Assembly: GCF_900114435.1 (NCBI RefSeq)
Contig: NZ_FOZK01000005.1
Span: forward strand, 1-64,000
Length of the DNA stretch: 64,000 nucleotides
From: Halomicrobium zhouii
GTDB lineage: Archaea; Halobacteriota; Halobacteria; Halobacteriales; Haloarculaceae
Direction of reading: 5' to 3'
The notes beneath the pieces were generated by a model. That model was not told the DNA's origin. It searched no databases and worked only from the letters and a program-made list of their open reading frames with translations. Shown one piece after another: positions 1 to 9,294 of this stretch. Within the stretch, counting starts at the first letter, position 1. Each line of letters starts with the position of its first letter. The position numbers and the translations under genes are program-made.

Positions 1-106
1 CGCCGCCGCCGCTGACGACTGAGCTCACCGACGATCCGACGACCGCCGCCGCCGCTGACGACTGAGCTCACCGACGATCCGACGACCGCCGCCGCTGACG
101 ACTGAG
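1..106. repeat. 43-bp tandem repeat, 2.5 copies
   Basis: Two perfect 43-base copies (1-43 and 44-86) are followed by a shortened third copy (87-106) lacking one GCC triplet. In the + frame starting at base 2 the first copy reads Ala-Ala-Ala-Ala-Asp-Asp-stop, with the stop at 20-22. The start of the window is therefore probably the tail of a + strand gene lying mostly outside it. Because 43 is not a multiple of three, the extra copies fall after that stop in shifted frames. It looks like a slippage duplication of a gene end. The repeat itself is certain; the coding reading rests on only 22 bases. Confidence 0.75.
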
Positions 107-159
107 AGGCGTTTTTCGGGAGAACGAGGACTGTGCGAAAAAGGTGAGCGGAGGGCGGT

Positions 160-945
160 TCAGTCGCGCCAGACGAACAGCCCGAGGCCGGCCAGGCCGG
201 CCACGGCGACCACCGCACCAATCTGGAGCACGGTCGCGAGTCCGGGGGAACCGCCCGAAACTCCGGGCGCCGCGCCGGCGTCTTCTTGCCCGCCGGTTGC
301 GCCCGAGCTGGAGCCTTGCTGACCGGCGCTCCCGGCCGAGCCGGACCCGCCCCCGCTCGCGGCCGATCCGACGCTGAGGGTTCCGGCCTCGACGGCCGGC
401 CGGACCTTGCTGCCGCCGTCGGCGTCGACCTGGAGCTCGGTCGCCGTGAGTTTTGCCGTGCCGTTCTCCTGGCCCGTCACCGAGACGTACGCCAGCGTTA
501 CGTTCGTCGCGCCGGGCGTGACGACGTTCCCGAGGTCGGCGGCCTCCAGCGTGATGGTCCGCCCCGACTCACCGACGGCGGGGTCGGTCGTCGGCTGGTA
601 GTCCTCGGGGTAGCGGGCGCCGGTGAACGACCCCGTCGCATTCGAGTCGAACGCCAGCGTCACCTCGAAGCCCGCGAGTCCCTCGGGGACCCGGTCCAGC
701 GACAGCCTGACGGTGTCGTTCGCGTGCGGTTCGACCGTCGCGTCGCCGACGGTGAGCGTCGTCTCGTTGGCGGCGGTCTGGGCGTCGCTCGCGCCGGGTA
801 CGCCACTCACACCGGCCGCACTCGCTGGGCCGGATGCACTGGCCGCGCTGGCCGCACCGACGAGCACCGCGAGGATCAGGGCGGCGGCCAGCAGACCGCC
901 CCACGTCGTCAGCGGGAACCGCCGGTTCGTGGATACTGAGATCAT
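160..945 (-). CDS. Exported cohesin-like domain protein with C-terminal membrane anchor
   Basis: A 261-residue protein. It has an N-terminal hydrophobic export segment (about 13-37), one beta-rich domain (about 62-190), a Gly/Ser/Ala linker (about 192-232), and a C-terminal membrane helix (about 236-257) ending in a short Arg-Asp tail. The beta domain has the alternating pattern of cohesin-type modules, with recognisable stretches such as GLAGFEVTLAFDS and NVTLAYVSVTG. A similar module occurs inside the protein encoded just upstream, which ends in a dockerin. Only 30 bases separate the two genes on the same strand, so co-transcription is likely. Inferred role: a cell-surface module that may hold a dockerin-bearing partner. 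The export and anchor calls are firm; the cohesin call is by pattern only. Confidence 0.7.
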   Translation of the reverse strand: MISVSTNRRFPLTTWGGLLAAALILAVLVGAASAASASGPASAAGVSGVPGASDAQTAANETTLTVGDATVEPHANDTVRLSLDRVPEGLAGFEVTLAFDSNATGSFTGARYPEDYQPTTDPAVGESGRTITLEAADLGNVVTPGATNVTLAYVSVTGQENGTAKLTATELQVDADGGSKVRPAVEAGTLSVGSAASGGGSGSAGSAGQQGSSSGATGGQEDAGAAPGVSGGSPGLATVLQIGAVVAVAGLAGLGLFVWRD

Positions 946-975
946 GGATGGAAGAGACCGGGAGCGCCCGGTCGA

Positions 976-3675
976 TCAGGTCTCGCGGTAGAGTTCGACG
1001 ACGTCGTCGTAGTCGATCTCGCCGTTCTCGTTGAAGTCGTAGGCGTCGACGTTCAGCTGGACGGCGTCCGATTCGAGGTGTTCGAACAGCAGGCTGACGT
1101 CGTCGTAGTCGATGCGGCCGTTGCCGTTGAGGTCCTCGAACTTACCGTCGCCGTCGGGATCGGTCGGTGGCCGGCCGCTGCCGCCGGGGCCGCCGCCGAG
1201 CTGCGGCGGGCCGGTGACGACGACGCCGCGGCGGGCGTCGACAGTGACCGAATCGCCGTCGTCGTCGTCCAGCGCGGGGATGCCGGGGACGACGTCGGTC
1301 GTGCCGCCGGACTGCCCCTCGACTTCGACCGTCGCCAGCGTCACGTCCGTCGCACCGTCCTGGATCTCCTCGTCGACGTCGCTGAATCGGAAGCTGGCGG
1401 CCGAGCCGTCGTCTTCGACGGTGGCCGGCACGGTCAGCGAGAAGGCGTCGCCGTAGCTCGCGTCGGTGATGGTCGCGACCTCGGGGTTACTGAGTTCGAC
1501 CGTCAGTTCGCCGCCGGAGAGGCCGTCGGGTAGCGAATCCGCGGTGATCTCGACGGTGCCGGACTCGCCCTGTGCGACGGCGAGCGAGCCGGCCTGGACG
1601 TTCGTCGGCGGCTCGTAGACGTAGAGGCAGTCGTTGGGGTACGAGCGGTTGGACTCGGCGAAGCCGTCCTCGCAACAGATGACGCGGCCGTCGCGCATCG
1701 CGTAGACGTTGTCGATGTTGCGGAGCGAGTCGTTGGCGTCGCCGGCGGGGTCGGTGAAGTCGGGGCCGACGATCACCGGCTCCAGGCGGGAGACGTCGTA
1801 GTCCTCGTCGAGACGGGCGCGGTAGACGACGCCGCCGTCGACGCGCTCCATCTGGAGGTCGCCCTCGCTGTTGGCCATGTCGTCGTTGAACTCGGAGATG
1901 CCGAAGTAGACGAAGTCGCCGGGGCCGGCCTCGTCGACGCTGTCGACGCCCTCCGCCTTGTTGAACTCGATGGTGGCGCCGATCTCCTTGGCCGCCGCGC
2001 GGGTCTCGAGGAAGGGGACCTTCCGGAGCTCTTCGTCGACGCCGTCGTGGCCGTCGGCCTCGTACTGCTCGGCCCACTCGACGATCTCCTCGTTGGAGAT
2101 GTAGTTCTGGTTGCCCGCTTCGACGACCGTGCGGTCGGCCGCTTCGAGGACTTCGTCGGTGACCTCGTCACCCTCGCTCCACTCGGAGTGGGCTTCGAGA
2201 TAGTCGGCCTGGGTGACGTCGTCGTACTCGGCGATCCACGCCTCGCACTCGGCGTTGCTGGCGTGGCCCAGCGGGAGCCAGTCGAAGACGAGGTCGGTGT
2301 CGGCCGGGGAGTTGCGCGACCCCGAGTCGGCGACCGACGCGGCGTCGTTGGTGACCTTCGGGGCGTAGAGGGTGCCCGCGACCTGCATCGGGTCGTCGTA
2401 CTCGTCGATGGGCTCGTCGGCGACGAACTTGTAGATCCCCTTGCTGTCGCCGTCGGAGCAGCCGTAGACGGTCTTGCGGTCGCCCACGAAGTCCGGGGAC
2501 TCCCAGGAGGCGCGACCCATGACGTAGTACTTGATGGGCTGGGGGGTCTCCGCGGCGGGTTCGCGGAAGTCCACGTGGTAGCCGTACCGGTACGGGTTCG
2601 GGTAGACGTCCGTGATCGGTTCGGTGGTGTTCGCGTCCTCTCCCTGGTCGACCCGCGCTGCGCCCAGGTAGTACGCGAGGAACTCCACGCCGGTCAGCGC
2701 CCAGTACCCCTGGACGTTCCAGCCCTCGTCGTAGTACTCGCCGATGGCGTCGCCGATCGACGACGGGTTCGGCCGGTTCCAGAACTGGCAGCCGGCGACG
2801 AGGCCCTCGCCGCTGCCGGCCTCGACGATGTCGCTCACGGTGTTGGTCAGGGCGACGCGCGTGTGGGCGTAGTTCTCCTCCGAGGAGACCATCGTGCCCC
2901 ACGGCGTCAGGTCGCCGTAGCAGTTGATCCGCGTGCCGCCGAGTTCGCGCAGCGGCTCGGTGTTGGCGAGGTTGAGAGCGTTCTCCAGGTCCGCCTCCCA
3001 CTCGCCGTCGCCGGTCATCTCGATGGGGACGCGTGTCACGTTGCCGGGGCTGTTCTCCCAGTTGGTGAAGAGGTACCCCTCGGTCCCCTCCTCGTCGGTG
3101 GGGACGAACTGGTTGCAGTCGGGGTTGGTCGCCGCGCCCCCGTACTGGGTCCCCTCGAAGGTCGACTGCGTGACGTCCGTGCCGTCGGGGGTCTGGGTCA
3201 CGCCGAGGCGCTCGTCGCCGCCCTGGATCTCCTCGCGGGCCTGGGCGAGCATCACGAACTCGTGGTTCGCCGAGCGGACCTGGCCTTGCTCTTCGACCGT
3301 GTTCGGGATGCCCAGTTCCTCGAAGTCGTCGTTGTCGCCGTCGAACTTGAAGGCGAAGCCGCTGAAGTAGCCCACGCCGGCCCGGTCGTAGGGCGGCTGG
3401 TTGGCCTTCGCGCCGCCGTTCGAGAATCCGTCGCCCCGGGTTCCCGTCGAGGGGTGCTGGAGGCTGTACAGCAGGCCACCGTTCTGGAAGACGAACGGGC
3501 CCGTCACTTCCGCGCCGAAGGACGTGTGGGAGAAGCGCTTGAGATCTCCCAGCACGCTCGGGGCGCCGGGCGTGTCCGTCTCGTCGACGTCTGCGCTCGC
3601 GACGCCGACCGCGCTGGCACCGAGCGCGGCGGCGACTGTCGATTTCATCAGGTTCCGTCTGTTGAGGTTCACCAT
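976..3675 (-). CDS. Tat-exported DUF839/PhoX-like protein with cohesin-like module and dockerin
   Basis: An 899-residue secreted protein. The ATG at 3675 is chosen because it begins directly before a twin-arginine signal (NLNRRNLMKSTVAAALG), and an AT-rich TATA-like stretch lies at 3707-3719; the upstream GTG at 3699 is too close to that box. Residues about 40-680 match the DUF839/PhoX family of large beta-propeller phosphatase-like proteins. A cohesin-like beta domain follows (about 690-815), then a Gly/Pro linker. Two EF-hand-like repeats form a type I dockerin (about 838-899), with cores DLNGNGRIDYDD and DFNENGEIDYDD. It is the first gene of a likely two-gene unit with the anchored cohesin-like gene downstream. 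Phosphatase activity is inferred from family; substrate unknown. The dockerin repeats are clear. Confidence 0.85.
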   Translation of the reverse strand: MVNLNRRNLMKSTVAAALGASAVGVASADVDETDTPGAPSVLGDLKRFSHTSFGAEVTGPFVFQNGGLLYSLQHPSTGTRGDGFSNGGAKANQPPYDRAGVGYFSGFAFKFDGDNDDFEELGIPNTVEEQGQVRSANHEFVMLAQAREEIQGGDERLGVTQTPDGTDVTQSTFEGTQYGGAATNPDCNQFVPTDEEGTEGYLFTNWENSPGNVTRVPIEMTGDGEWEADLENALNLANTEPLRELGGTRINCYGDLTPWGTMVSSEENYAHTRVALTNTVSDIVEAGSGEGLVAGCQFWNRPNPSSIGDAIGEYYDEGWNVQGYWALTGVEFLAYYLGAARVDQGEDANTTEPITDVYPNPYRYGYHVDFREPAAETPQPIKYYVMGRASWESPDFVGDRKTVYGCSDGDSKGIYKFVADEPIDEYDDPMQVAGTLYAPKVTNDAASVADSGSRNSPADTDLVFDWLPLGHASNAECEAWIAEYDDVTQADYLEAHSEWSEGDEVTDEVLEAADRTVVEAGNQNYISNEEIVEWAEQYEADGHDGVDEELRKVPFLETRAAAKEIGATIEFNKAEGVDSVDEAGPGDFVYFGISEFNDDMANSEGDLQMERVDGGVVYRARLDEDYDVSRLEPVIVGPDFTDPAGDANDSLRNIDNVYAMRDGRVICCEDGFAESNRSYPNDCLYVYEPPTNVQAGSLAVAQGESGTVEITADSLPDGLSGGELTVELSNPEVATITDASYGDAFSLTVPATVEDDGSAASFRFSDVDEEIQDGATDVTLATVEVEGQSGGTTDVVPGIPALDDDDGDSVTVDARRGVVVTGPPQLGGGPGGSGRPPTDPDGDGKFEDLNGNGRIDYDDVSLLFEHLESDAVQLNVDAYDFNENGEIDYDDVVELYRET

Positions 3676-3972
3676 GCACCCGTATCCGAGATTGCGCACA
3701 CAAAGCGGTTTTATATTACGTCTCTTGGCCGTAGATAATCCACCCGCCCGCTATGTCCCGTCGGGTCGGGCACCCCTCGTTATTGTGAGTACGTAGTCAT
3801 GTAGTGATCAGTCGGGATCGCCTGGGTGCCACGGTCGCGGTCGTCGGAGAGACGGACAACTGGCGGGCGTCGCTGCGACGGTGCGGAAAAGGGGGAACCG
3901 GTTGTCGATTACTGGCCGTCGGCGCCGGCCCGTCGCCGTCGCGGACCGGGAAGAATCCCGACGACGATGCCG
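3676..3972. other. Intergenic region with promoter of the PhoX-like gene
   Basis: No coding sequence is supported here. The right part of the PhoX-like promoter (AT-rich 3707-3719, read on the minus strand) is the only recognisable signal. The rest is the 3' flank of the minus-strand gene ending at 3973. Confidence 0.5.
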
Positions 3973-4419
3973 TCACTCGGTGCCGCGCTCTCGCACTCCC
4001 TGGCGGATGCTCTCGGCACGCTTTCGGACGTTGTCGAGCATCCGCTGGGCCTTCTCCGGCTTGTGGGCGAAGAAGGATCCGAGCCACTCCAGGTCGACGT
4101 GTTCGCGCGTGTAGAGGTAGGCGGCGATGGTGTCCCGGCCCGCCTGGAACATCACGGGCGGGATGCCCCGCTCGCCGGTCCCGGCCTCCTGGAACCCGTT
4201 GACGTCGAAGTAGACGTCCGCGTACAGCGCCGCCTTCTCGGGGTCCGCGAACGTCTCGCCCCGGTGCTGGGGCGCCTCGAACCGGTACCGCCGCTCGTCC
4301 GGGCCGCGGTCCGAGTCCCCGTCGCCGGGGGCACACTCGACGATCCGGACGTCCAGGACGTACGCGCGATACACTGACTCGGTCGGTCCGTCCGTCCCTT
4401 GCCCGCTGGACTGCGCCAT
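3973..4419 (-). CDS. Conserved haloarchaeal protein of unknown function
   Basis: A 148-residue soluble, acidic protein with no signal or membrane helix. The middle is a compact alpha/beta domain with motifs RYRFEAPQHRGETF and ALYADVYFDVNGFQEAG. The C-terminal third is helical and charged (EKAQRMLDNVRKRAESIRQG). The ATG at 4419 is preceded by an AATAA-rich TATA-like box at about 4441-4448 on the minus strand, the right distance for a leaderless message. It shares the region upstream of the cupin gene, which runs the other way. I do not recognise a function. Confidence 0.75.
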   Translation of the reverse strand: MAQSSGQGTDGPTESVYRAYVLDVRIVECAPGDGDSDRGPDERRYRFEAPQHRGETFADPEKAALYADVYFDVNGFQEAGTGERGIPPVMFQAGRDTIAAYLYTREHVDLEWLGSFFAHKPEKAQRMLDNVRKRAESIRQGVRERGTE

Positions 4420-4594
4420 ACTGGCCGTCTGGGCCCGGGTTATTTCACCCTGGGTATTTGTGATATATATCGGTCCCCGGAGTCCGTGTGACAGCGATAC
4501 CCAACCGTCTCAGACCGGTCCCGACCGGCCGCGTTCGGCGGCGAAGCGATCCGCGGGCTCTACGCCTTTATGCCCGGCGCGTGAACGCGCCCGT

Positions 4595-4915
4595 ATGACC
4601 CACACGAAGGTCAGCTACGAGGACGTGGAACCGGTCTCGGACGGACTGTACTTCCTGCGCGACCCGCTTGACGCCGAGAACCTCGGCGTCTCTGTCCTGG
4701 AGTGCGAACCGGGCTACACCGGGCTGGAACACGACCACGCCGAGGACGGGCAGGAGGAGGTGTACGTGCTCGTCGAGGGCGAGGCGACCGTGACGGTCGA
4801 CGGCGAGGACGTCGAGATGGCGGCCGGCGACGCACTCCGCATCCCGCCGGAGGCCACCCGGAAGATAACCAGCGTCGATGCGGAGAGCCAGTTCGTGCTG
4901 ACCGGCGCCCCCTGA
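4595..4915 (+). CDS. Small single-domain cupin protein
   Basis: A 106-residue cupin. The conserved motif 1 region reads GYTGLEHDHAEDGQEEVYVLVEGE, seen here in parts (LEHDHAEDGQEEVYVL), and motif 2 lies around AAGDALRIPPEATRKI. It supplies the His/Glu ligands expected to bind one metal ion. The ATG at 4595 is chosen over a longer reading because a TATA-like box (CTTTATG, 4566-4572) sits 23-29 bases upstream and because the longer N-terminus is unlike the family. Single cupins act as small isomerases, dioxygenases or sugar-binding sensors; the substrate cannot be read here. It stands alone, with the histidine kinase gene starting about 110 bases downstream. Confidence 0.85.
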   Translation: MTHTKVSYEDVEPVSDGLYFLRDPLDAENLGVSVLECEPGYTGLEHDHAEDGQEEVYVLVEGEATVTVDGEDVEMAAGDALRIPPEATRKITSVDAESQFVLTGAP

Positions 4916-5025
4916 GAGGGATTCCTTCCCCTGTTTTCGAGACATCCGGCGAAACGACGACGGCCACCGCCGTCGGGTGTCAGCGGACACGACGTTTATC
5001 AGAACCGGGACTCTCTACACGGTGT

Positions 5026-7698
5026 ATGAGCGAACCGGCCGACCGTTCCGACGCCGCGTTCTGGGGCGACGCGGACGACGGCGAGGCCCGTCGACGCTAC
5101 CGGTCCCTGTTGCATTCACTCGGCGAGGGGGTGGTTCGGCTCGACGGCGAGGGGCGAATCGCCGCCGTCAACGACCCACTCGTCGAACTGAGCGGCTACG
5201 ACCGTGCGGCACTCCATGGCGAGGGCGTCGCCGCGCTGTTCGGCGACGACGGGGCTGCCATCGCAGACGCGGTCGACCGCGGTGAGGCGACCAGCACCGA
5301 CAGCGGCGACGGCAGCGACCCGATTCGATGCAGCGTGCAGCGCGCCGACGGCACGACGGTCGGCTGTACCGTCCGGGTCGCCGGGACGGAGGGAACCGAC
5401 GACGCCGAGGCGACCGTCTGCGTCGCCCGCCGGTCGGCCGACGACGGGCGACCGGAGCATGCGGCCGGCGAGAACCGGGGGGACGCCGACCGGCAACACG
5501 GCCTGGAGGGCTACGAGACCATCGTCGAGACGGTCAGTGACGGCGTCTACGTCGTCGACCAGAACGGTCGATTCACGACGGTCAACCGTGCGTACGCGGA
5601 GCTGCTGGGCTACGACCGCGAGGAACTCGTCGGCGAACACGTCTCGCTGGTCGTCGACGACGACGTGGAGGCGCTCGCCCAGCAGACCGAGACAGCGATG
5701 GTCGACGACGAGATGGAGGGTCCAGTGATCGAGGCGGACCTCGAGACCGCGGACGGCGACCGTATCACGGCCGAAGCCACCTTCGCGCTGTTGACGGACG
5801 TCGAAGGCGAGACGCGCCGGATCGGCGTCGTCCGCGACGTCACGGAGCGAAAGCGGGCGATCCGCCGGCTCGAACAGGAACGCGACATGTTCGCCCAGGG
5901 GCCCGTCGTCGTCTTCCAGTGGAAGAACGAGCCGGGGTGGCCGGTCGAGCGCGTCTCCGACAACGTGGCCGCGGTCTTCGGTTACACTCCCGAGGAACTC
6001 GAATCGGGCGAGGTCCCCTACACCGACCTGCTCCTCGCGGAGGAACGCGACCGGATCGCCGCGGAGGTGGCGGACGCCGCGGACGCGGGGATCGAGCAGT
6101 TCAGCCACGAACCGTATCGGATCCGGACCAGCGACGGCGACGTCCGGTGGGTGACGGACACGACGAAGATCGTCCGGGACGAGTCCGGCGAGGTCGTCCG
6201 CTACCTGGGCTACCTCGTCGACATCACCGAACGGAAGCGACGCGAGCGCGAACTCCGGAAGTACGAGACCATCGTCGAGACCATCAACGACGGTATCTAC
6301 GTCAAAGACGCGGACGGTTACTTCACGATGGTCAACGAGGCGTACGCGGAGCTGACGGGGTACGACCGCGAGGAACTCGTCGGCGCCCACGCCTCGCTCG
6401 TCGTCGACGAGGCCACCATCGACCAGTCCGAGGTGATCCGGTCGGCGGCCGACACCGAGGCGACGAACCCGACGATGGAGGCGACCATCCAGACCGCCGA
6501 CGGCGACGAGGTCCCCGCCGAGGGGACCTTCGCGACGATACCGGCCGAGGACGGCCCGGCGAAACGCGTCGGCGTCGTCCGCGACATCACCGAGCGCAAG
6601 GAACAGCGCCGGCGCATCGAGGAGAGCGAACGGCGCTACCGGACGCTGGCCGAGCACTTCCCGAACGGCGCCGTCGGCGTCTTCGACGAGGACCTCCGGT
6701 TCACGCTGGCCGAAGGCGCGGTCCTGGGCGATTCGCTTCCGAGCGCCGACCGGCTGGAGGGCACCCGGGTCCCGGAGCTGTTCTCCGGGGAGACCGTCGC
6801 CGACCTCGTCCCGCTGTTCCGGGCGGCAATCGAGGGCGGCGAGACCCACACCACGGAGACGGAACTCGCCGGCCGACACTGGCAGGTGTGGGCGACGCCG
6901 CTTCGGGACGCCGACGGCGAGATATTCGCCGGACTGAGCTTCGCCCAGGACGTCACCGAACAGGTCGAGCGCGAGCACCGCCTCGAAGAACTCGTCGACC
7001 GCCTGGAGGCGTCAAACGAACGCCTCGAACAGTTCGCCTACGCCGCCTCCCACGACCTCCAGGAGCCGTTGCGGATGGTGTCGAGCTACCTCCGCCTGAT
7101 CGAGCAGCGCTACGCCGACGAACTCGACGACGACGGGCAGGAGTTCATCGACTACGCCGTCGACGGCGCCGACCGCATGCGCGACATGATCGAGGGACTG
7201 CTCCAGTACTCCCGGGTCGACACCGGCGGCGGCTCCTTCGAACCGGTGGACCTGGACGCCGTCCTCGCCGACGTCCGCGCGGACCTCCAGGTGACGCTCG
7301 AGGAGAGCGACGCCGAGGTCACCGTCGACGAGCTTCCCACCGTCGAGGGCGACGTCGACCAGTTGCGACAGCTGTTCCAGAACCTGCTCGACAACGCCGT
7401 CGAGTACAGCGGCGACGAGCCGCCGCGTATCGAAATCGACGCCGAGCGGGCTGGCGACGAGTGGCGCGTCTCGGTGAGCGACGACGGCATCGGCATCGGC
7501 GCCGACGACGCCGACCGCGTCTTCGAGGTGTTCCAGCGCCTCCACGCGCCCGACGACTACTCGGGGACTGGCATCGGCCTGGCGCTGTGTGAACGCATCG
7601 TCGAGCGCCACGGCGGCGACATCTGGGTCGACTCGGAACCCGGCGAGGGGGCGACGTTCACGTTCACCCTCCCGGCCGCGGGTGAACGCGATGCGTGA
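5026..7698 (+). CDS. Multi-PAS sensor histidine kinase
   Basis: An 890-residue soluble sensor kinase with no membrane helix, so it probably senses a cytoplasmic signal such as redox state or light. Five PAS-type domains lie at about 25-130, 162-275, 288-405, 413-527 and 537-650. The second and fourth are close copies (both start YETIVET and share YDREELVG), a sign of internal duplication. A HisKA domain follows with phospho-acceptor His676 in SHDLQEPLR, then an HATPase domain from about 780 (N box [10 protein letters not shown] box [13 protein letters not shown]). ATG 5026 has TTTATC at 4995-5000. Its stop overlaps the start of the receiver gene by 8 bases, so the two are co-translated and probably phosphorelay partners. 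Confidence 0.93.
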   Translation: MSEPADRSDAAFWGDADDGEARRRYRSLLHSLGEGVVRLDGEGRIAAVNDPLVELSGYDRAALHGEGVAALFGDDGAAIADAVDRGEATSTDSGDGSDPIRCSVQRADGTTVGCTVRVAGTEGTDDAEATVCVARRSADDGRPEHAAGENRGDADRQHGLEGYETIVETVSDGVYVVDQNGRFTTVNRAYAELLGYDREELVGEHVSLVVDDDVEALAQQTETAMVDDEMEGPVIEADLETADGDRITAEATFALLTDVEGETRRIGVVRDVTERKRAIRRLEQERDMFAQGPVVVFQWKNEPGWPVERVSDNVAAVFGYTPEELESGEVPYTDLLLAEERDRIAAEVADAADAGIEQFSHEPYRIRTSDGDVRWVTDTTKIVRDESGEVVRYLGYLVDITERKRRERELRKYETIVETINDGIYVKDADGYFTMVNEAYAELTGYDREELVGAHASLVVDEATIDQSEVIRSAADTEATNPTMEATIQTADGDEVPAEGTFATIPAEDGPAKRVGVVRDITERKEQRRRIEESERRYRTLAEHFPNGAVGVFDEDLRFTLAEGAVLGDSLPSADRLEGTRVPELFSGETVADLVPLFRAAIEGGETHTTETELAGRHWQVWATPLRDADGEIFAGLSFAQDVTEQVEREHRLEELVDRLEASNERLEQFAYAASHDLQEPLRMVSSYLRLIEQRYADELDDDGQEFIDYAVDGADRMRDMIEGLLQYSRVDTGGGSFEPVDLDAVLADVRADLQVTLEESDAEVTVDELPTVEGDVDQLRQLFQNLLDNAVEYSGDEPPRIEIDAERAGDEWRVSVSDDGIGIGADDADRVFEVFQRLHAPDDYSGTGIGLALCERIVERHGGDIWVDSEPGEGATFTFTLPAAGERDA

Positions 7699-8155
7699 GG
7701 AGCGCCACGGGTCCGACCCGGCCGAGATACTGCTGGTCGAGGACAACCCAGGGGACGTCCGCCTCACGCAGGAGGCCTTCGAAGAGGGGAAGATACGCAA
7801 CGAACTCCACGTGGTGAAAGACGGCGTCGCTGCCCTGGACTTTCTCCACCAGCGCGGGGAGTACGCCGACGCACCGCGGCCGGACATCGTCCTGCTCGAC
7901 CTCAACCTCCCGCGGAAGAACGGCGACGAGGTGCTCGCGGCGATTCGCGACGACGATGACCTGCACAGCCTCCCCGTCGTCGTCCTGACGAGCTCGGACG
8001 CCCAGGAGGACGTCGTCAGGTCCTACGAGCTACAGGTCAACGCCTACCTGACCAAGCCCGTCGACCCGGCGGCGTTCATCGAGACGGTCCAGTCCTTCCA
8101 GGAGTTCTGGCTCTCCGTCGTCCGGTTCCCGCCGGACGACGACGCCGAGGGGTGA
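7691..8155 (+). CDS. Single-domain response regulator, Rcp1-like
   Basis: A 154-residue receiver with no output domain, like Rcp1-type partners of phytochrome-related kinases. Acidic residues are in [12 protein letters not shown], phospho-acceptor Asp70 in [12 protein letters not shown], the conserved Ser/Thr in VVLTSSDAQ, and Lys122 in LTKPVD. The ATG lies inside the end of the five-PAS kinase gene (8-base overlap), pointing to that kinase as partner. A close paralogue sits at 61513-61980 with Asp70 and Lys122 at the same positions. With no DNA-binding region it must pass the signal by protein contact or act as a phosphate sink. Confidence 0.93.
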   Translation: MREERHGSDPAEILLVEDNPGDVRLTQEAFEEGKIRNELHVVKDGVAALDFLHQRGEYADAPRPDIVLLDLNLPRKNGDEVLAAIRDDDDLHSLPVVVLTSSDAQEDVVRSYELQVNAYLTKPVDPAAFIETVQSFQEFWLSVVRFPPDDDAEG

Positions 8156-8231
8156 GCCGTTCCCGCGTGGGCGAGCCCGCGTCCGTTCGCGAGCGGTCGC
8201 CCGGAACGGCGCGCCTCGTAGCGACGTCGCT

Positions 8232-8639
8232 TCACTCGGACGGTAAGTACATCCCCTTCGACGCGGGAGCGGTCCGCTCGAATCCCCACTGTTCGTAGAA
8301 CCCGTCGACGTCGGCCATGAGATTCACGTAGGCCGTCTCCGGCGCGTGTTCGTCGACGTACGCCATCAGCGCGTCCATCATCCGCGACCCGAGCCCTTCT
8401 CCCTGGTGTGCCGGCTCGACGACCATGTCACAGACGTGGTAGACACAGCCGCCGTCGCCGACGATTCGGGCCATCCCGACAGGCTCGCCGGTCGCCGTCG
8501 CCACCATCGAGACGCCGTAGCGGGTGTTCCCGAGACCCCGCCGGGCTGCTTCGAGCGACCGCGGCGCCATTCCGGCGGCCTCGCGCAGGGCGACGAACGT
8601 CTCCGGGTCGGGGACGGACTCCCGCAGTTCGTAGGACAT
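8232..8639 (-). CDS. GNAT family N-acetyltransferase
   Basis: A 135-residue GNAT-fold enzyme that should transfer an acetyl group from acetyl-CoA to an amine. The acetyl-CoA pyrophosphate loop is visible as HQGEGLGSRMMDALM, after the beta-4 strand VCDMVVEPAHQ. The C-terminal part NLMADVDGFYEQWGFERT is typical of the family. The ATG at 8639 (MSYELRES) is preferred to the further upstream start, as it fits the usual length. The substrate is not evident. It is a single gene, convergent with the receiver gene. Confidence 0.88.
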   Translation of the reverse strand: MSYELRESVPDPETFVALREAAGMAPRSLEAARRGLGNTRYGVSMVATATGEPVGMARIVGDGGCVYHVCDMVVEPAHQGEGLGSRMMDALMAYVDEHAPETAYVNLMADVDGFYEQWGFERTAPASKGMYLPSE

Positions 8640-8721
8640 GGTCGGCGCGTGGTGGGCGAGCGGCAAAGCGGCTTTCCTTCGCCCCGCTCCGTCGTTCCCG
8701 CGGCCGTGCTCCCAGTGACGA

Positions 8722-9000
8722 TCACATACCCCAGGCGATCCGGTCCCACAGCCGCTCGTACCCGTAGTAGGTCCCCGTCTTGACGACGTTCGCGACGAGC
8801 CCGATGCTCAGCGCTTCGCCCGTGTTCCCCGTGACGACGAAGGCCACGACGACCGTGATGACGATCATCAGGACCCGGTAGCACAGCGTCTTGACCAGCG
8901 CACGCGACATCCGCTGGTGTGGCGACCGGATGAACAGGCCCGATAGCGCCTCCCTCACCGCGTCGAACAGGGACATCTCTCGTCCGGAACTGGACGCCAT
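8722..9000 (-). CDS. DUF2061 small membrane protein
   Basis: A 92-residue protein with two membrane helices (about 44-62 and 66-84). It has the family pattern HQRMSRALVKTLCYRVLMI near the first helix and VVKTGTYYGYERLWDRIAWG at the C-terminus, diagnostic of DUF2061. In bacteria the domain occurs alone or fused to sulfate-assimilation proteins; its function is unsettled. The ATG at 9000 is the only sensible start. It is divergent from the non-coding stretch that follows. Confidence 0.85.
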   Translation of the reverse strand: MASSSGREMSLFDAVREALSGLFIRSPHQRMSRALVKTLCYRVLMIVITVVVAFVVTGNTGEALSIGLVANVVKTGTYYGYERLWDRIAWGM

Positions 9001-9269
9001 CGGGGAATAGTGATTGCGGATGGTGCAACGGCGGAGCGGTACTCGTTCCGAACACGACAGTGCGGCCGCTCACCGGTCGAAAACGAAAGGAAAAATCGGT
9101 CGAACGTCGATTCAGCCGGGCGTCGGTGACGGAGCAGGGTGGAACGGAGGGAACGGCGCAACGAGCCTCGCGGGCTACGCCCGCTCGGCTTCACGCAGAT
9201 TCTCGCTTCGCTCCGAATCTGCCTACTGCTCGCGTGTCGCTCACTTCGTTCGCTCCCGCTCGCAATTCC
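9001..9269. other. Non-coding stretch with several small palindromes
   Basis: No gene is supported. The right half is rich in short inverted repeats. One is clear: GCAGATTC at 9195-9202 pairs with GAATCTGC at 9215-9222, giving an 8-base stem with a 12-base loop. Alternating CGCTC/GAGCG words nearby give further weak stems. It lies between the 3' hairpin of the thermosome gene and the DUF2061 promoter. Confidence 0.5.
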
Positions 9270-9294
9270 GAAGACCTCCTTTCAGGAGGTCTTC
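9270..9294 (-). terminator. Perfect 11-bp hairpin directly after the thermosome stop
   Basis: GAAGACCTCCT (9270-9280) and AGGAGGTCTTC (9284-9294) form a perfect 11-base stem with a 3-base loop, abutting the stop codon at 9295-9297. There is no U-run after it on the minus strand. It may therefore be an mRNA 3' stability or processing structure rather than a classic terminator. Confidence 0.6.

Noticed and set aside
2047-3738. A 563-codon open frame opposite the PhoX-like gene
   Set aside because: It mirrors the coding strand of a well supported gene and has no family pattern.
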